NCBI GenBank assembly: GCA_964569095.1
Contig: CAZMTB010000209.1
Span: 1-6,920, forward strand
Source: JALWSI01 sp964569095 [NCBI: uncultured Aquificales bacterium]
Lineage (GTDB): Bacteria > Thermosulfidibacterota > Thermosulfidibacteria > Thermosulfidibacterales
Direction of reading: 5' to 3'
Length of the DNA stretch: 6,920 bases
The position numbers and the translations under genes are program-made. This document shows positions 5,742 through 6,920 of the stretch, in pieces; positions within the stretch are counted from its first letter, which is position 1; each line of letters begins with the position of its first letter. Under the pieces are notes generated by a model, which was given only the letters and a program-made list of their open reading frames with translations, ran no database searches and was not told where the DNA came from.

Positions 5742-6200
5742 TCAGTCTATCTTAAAGGGTGAGTTGGGGTCGTCCTCGTGACGGATCTCGTCCACCTTCT
5801 CTCTCTTGCCCCATCCCCTGTAGAGTTTGTTGGGAAAGTTCAGCACCATCCCCATGGTGTTGCCCACGTTCTTGTAACCGTGGACCACTCCGGGGGGTAT
5901 GAATACGGCCGAGGGATTATTCTCTCCCACCAGGAGTTCCATCTTCTCCCCGTAGGTGGAGGAGTCTTTCCGGTTGTCCCACAGCACCAGCTTGAAGGTG
6001 GATGGTCCCAGGAATACAAAATGGTCCCACTGCTCTACGTGCTCGTGGGGACCCCGGGCAATGCCGGGATGAGTGTAGGAGATGTATGCCATGGGAGGGT
6101 AGAGCTCTTCCTCCAAGGTGTCGTGCCTGAATAGCTCGCTCAGCCAGCCTCTTTCGTCTTCGAACCTCTCCACTCTCTTGACGATAACACCCTCGATCAT
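5742..6200 (-). CDS. rmlC: RmlC-family dTDP-4-dehydrorhamnose 3,5-epimerase (variant cupin subfamily)
   Basis: Canonical RmlC epimerises dTDP-4-keto-6-deoxyglucose at C3 and C5. This 152-residue protein is shorter than the classical enzyme (about 180) but has its layout: DERGWLSELFR (15-25), RGPHEH (49-54) at the site of classical RGLHYQ, FKLVLWDNR (69-77), IPPGVVHGYKNV (101-112) and LNFPNKLYRGW (120-130). The tail is EIRHEDDPNSPF. Catalytic-type residues are kept: H52 (base), H107 and Y127, with D143/D144 as candidate partner acids. The lysine of the classical substrate site (in QAKLV) has no obvious counterpart in VEQWDHF. Together these indicate a divergent subfamily that may still be a 3,5-epimerase or only a 3-epimerase. 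The ATG has AGAGGTGA upstream. It heads the rmlC-rmlD-rmlA run, 60 nt after the amidase gene. Context supports the rhamnose role. Confidence 0.85.
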   Translation of the reverse strand: MIEGVIVKRVERFEDERGWLSELFRHDTLEEELYPPMAYISYTHPGIARGPHEHVEQWDHFVFLGPSTFKLVLWDNRKDSSTYGEKMELLVGENNPSAVFIPPGVVHGYKNVGNTMGMVLNFPNKLYRGWGKREKVDEIRHEDDPNSPFKID

Positions 6201-6260
6201 CTCGTCACCTCTTAATCTTCGCGTTGGCGAAGGGTATTTAGCAGGGTGCTGGGTGGTGGT

Positions 6261-6920
6261 TCAACTGTTGGGATTTCCCACGAGCCAGGGCTTCATGTCT
6301 TTCAAGACGGGGAACTTTTGGCGGTAGGTTCTTAGCCCTGAGAGATCGAGCTCGCAGTAGAAGACGCCTGCCGAGTCCCCGGCGTAGAGAAGAACCTCTC
6401 CCCAGGGGGCCACCACCATCGAAGACCCGCAATAGGAGAAGTTGGGGTCTTTGCCGGTCCTGTTCACTCCCACCACGTATGCCTGGTTCTCTATTGCCCT
6501 GGCCTTCAGCAGGGCCTGCCAATGGGCGTCCCGCTTTGCCGGCCAGTTTGCCCCTACCACCATGACCTCTGCGCCCTTCATGACCGCTTTACGGTAGAGC
6601 TCAGGAAACCTCAGGTCGTAGCAGACTGTGGGGGCTACCACCGTTCCCTCTACCTCCACGGTGATCACCTTGCGACCCTCTGCGTAGAACCTTCCCTCTT
6701 CGCCGATGGAGAAGGGATGAACCTTGTGGTACTCGCACAGCTCTTCTCCTTGTGGGGAAAAGAACAGGTATGAGTTGAGCAGGGTCTCTCCTGAGGGTTT
6801 CGAGACTCCACCTCCCACGAAGATCCGATGCTCTTCTGCCGTTGCTTTTAGGAACTCTGAGCATTGGTTGTGAGCAGCGGGGACCCCTTTTCCCATGGAG
6901 AATCCCGTGGCGAACATCTC
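6261..6920 (-). CDS. nitrilase-superfamily C-N hydrolase (omega-amidase-like), N-terminus missing
   Basis: This is a cytoplasmic carbon-nitrogen hydrolase that splits an amide to acid and ammonia through a Glu-Lys-Cys triad. The window holds 219 residues and the 5' part lies beyond base 6920. The first complete codon (6920-6918) is the Glu of EMFATGFSM, which by comparison with omega-amidase/YafV-like enzymes (LPEMFxTGFSM) is the catalytic Glu. Counting from it, the Lys is K66 in EYHKVHPF and the nucleophile C100 in TVCYDLRFPELYR. WPAKRDAHWQALLKARAIEN (126-145) and GVNRTGKD (151-158) are further family blocks. The motifs point to the YafV/Nit2-type branch (2-oxo acid omega-amides), but the substrate is not certain. 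It ends 60 nt before rmlC, in the same direction, so it is probably the preceding gene of the same transcript; the gap holds only a 6-bp hairpin (6217-6232) and no clear promoter. Confidence 0.9.
   Translation of the reverse strand, partial: EMFATGFSMGKGVPAAHNQCSEFLKATAEEHRIFVGGGVSKPSGETLLNSYLFFSPQGEELCEYHKVHPFSIGEEGRFYAEGRKVITVEVEGTVVAPTVCYDLRFPELYRKAVMKGAEVMVVGANWPAKRDAHWQALLKARAIENQAYVVGVNRTGKDPNFSYCGSSMVVAPWGEVLLYAGDSAGVFYCELDLSGLRTYRQKFPVLKDMKPWLVGNPNS

Noticed and set aside
6217-6267. Possible promoter for rmlC (TTGAAC ... TAAATA on the minus strand) and a 6-bp hairpin in the gap
   Set aside because: Both boxes match the consensus poorly (about 4/6 and 3/6) and the hairpin is short with no U-tract; not enough to call.

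Overview
The window reads as a compact bacterial chromosome segment, probably from a thermophilic, deep-branching lineage. The hints are AGG/AGA-rich arginine codons, a long-form RmlA, a Nuc-type nuclease and an ArgJ N-terminus that resembles Thermotoga-like ArgJ. The genus cannot be fixed from sequence alone. There is no sign of a mobile element, CRISPR array, tRNA or rRNA.

Layout. Almost everything lies on the minus strand, in two transcription blocks. Block A (about 2294 down to 1) runs from a divergent promoter region through an unknown 97-residue protein and a 566-residue CstA-family peptide/pyruvate transporter. It continues into the 5' end of a gene whose first 64 residues match ArgJ (arginine biosynthesis). 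That gene starts at a TTG overlapping the cstA stop and leaves the window at base 1. Back-to-back with block A is a plus-strand gene for a 74-residue single-pass membrane protein (2375-2599) with a strong Shine-Dalgarno sequence. A GC-rich hairpin follows at 2624-2654 and serves as terminator between the converging units.

Block B (6920 down to about 2657) starts with the C-terminal two thirds or more of a nitrilase-superfamily amidase, cut by the window edge at its predicted catalytic Glu. It continues with rmlC-like, rmlD and rmlA (dTDP-L-rhamnose synthesis; rmlB is not present). Two envelope-associated proteins follow: a secreted single-HKD phospholipase-D/Nuc-type nuclease and an N-terminally anchored protein with an OB-fold-like C-terminus. 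Spacing within rmlC-rmlD-rmlA and between the last two genes is 4-nt overlap to 3 nt, so translational coupling is likely.

How the genes work together. RmlA makes dTDP-glucose, a missing RmlB would make the 4-keto-6-deoxy intermediate, RmlC epimerises it and RmlD reduces it to dTDP-L-rhamnose for surface polysaccharide. The nuclease/OB pair probably acts on nucleic acid outside the cytoplasmic membrane; its presence in a sugar operon is unexplained. The least understood items are the 97-residue protein upstream of cstA, the 74-residue membrane protein, the nuclease/OB pair, and an orphan open frame between the OB gene and the terminator.
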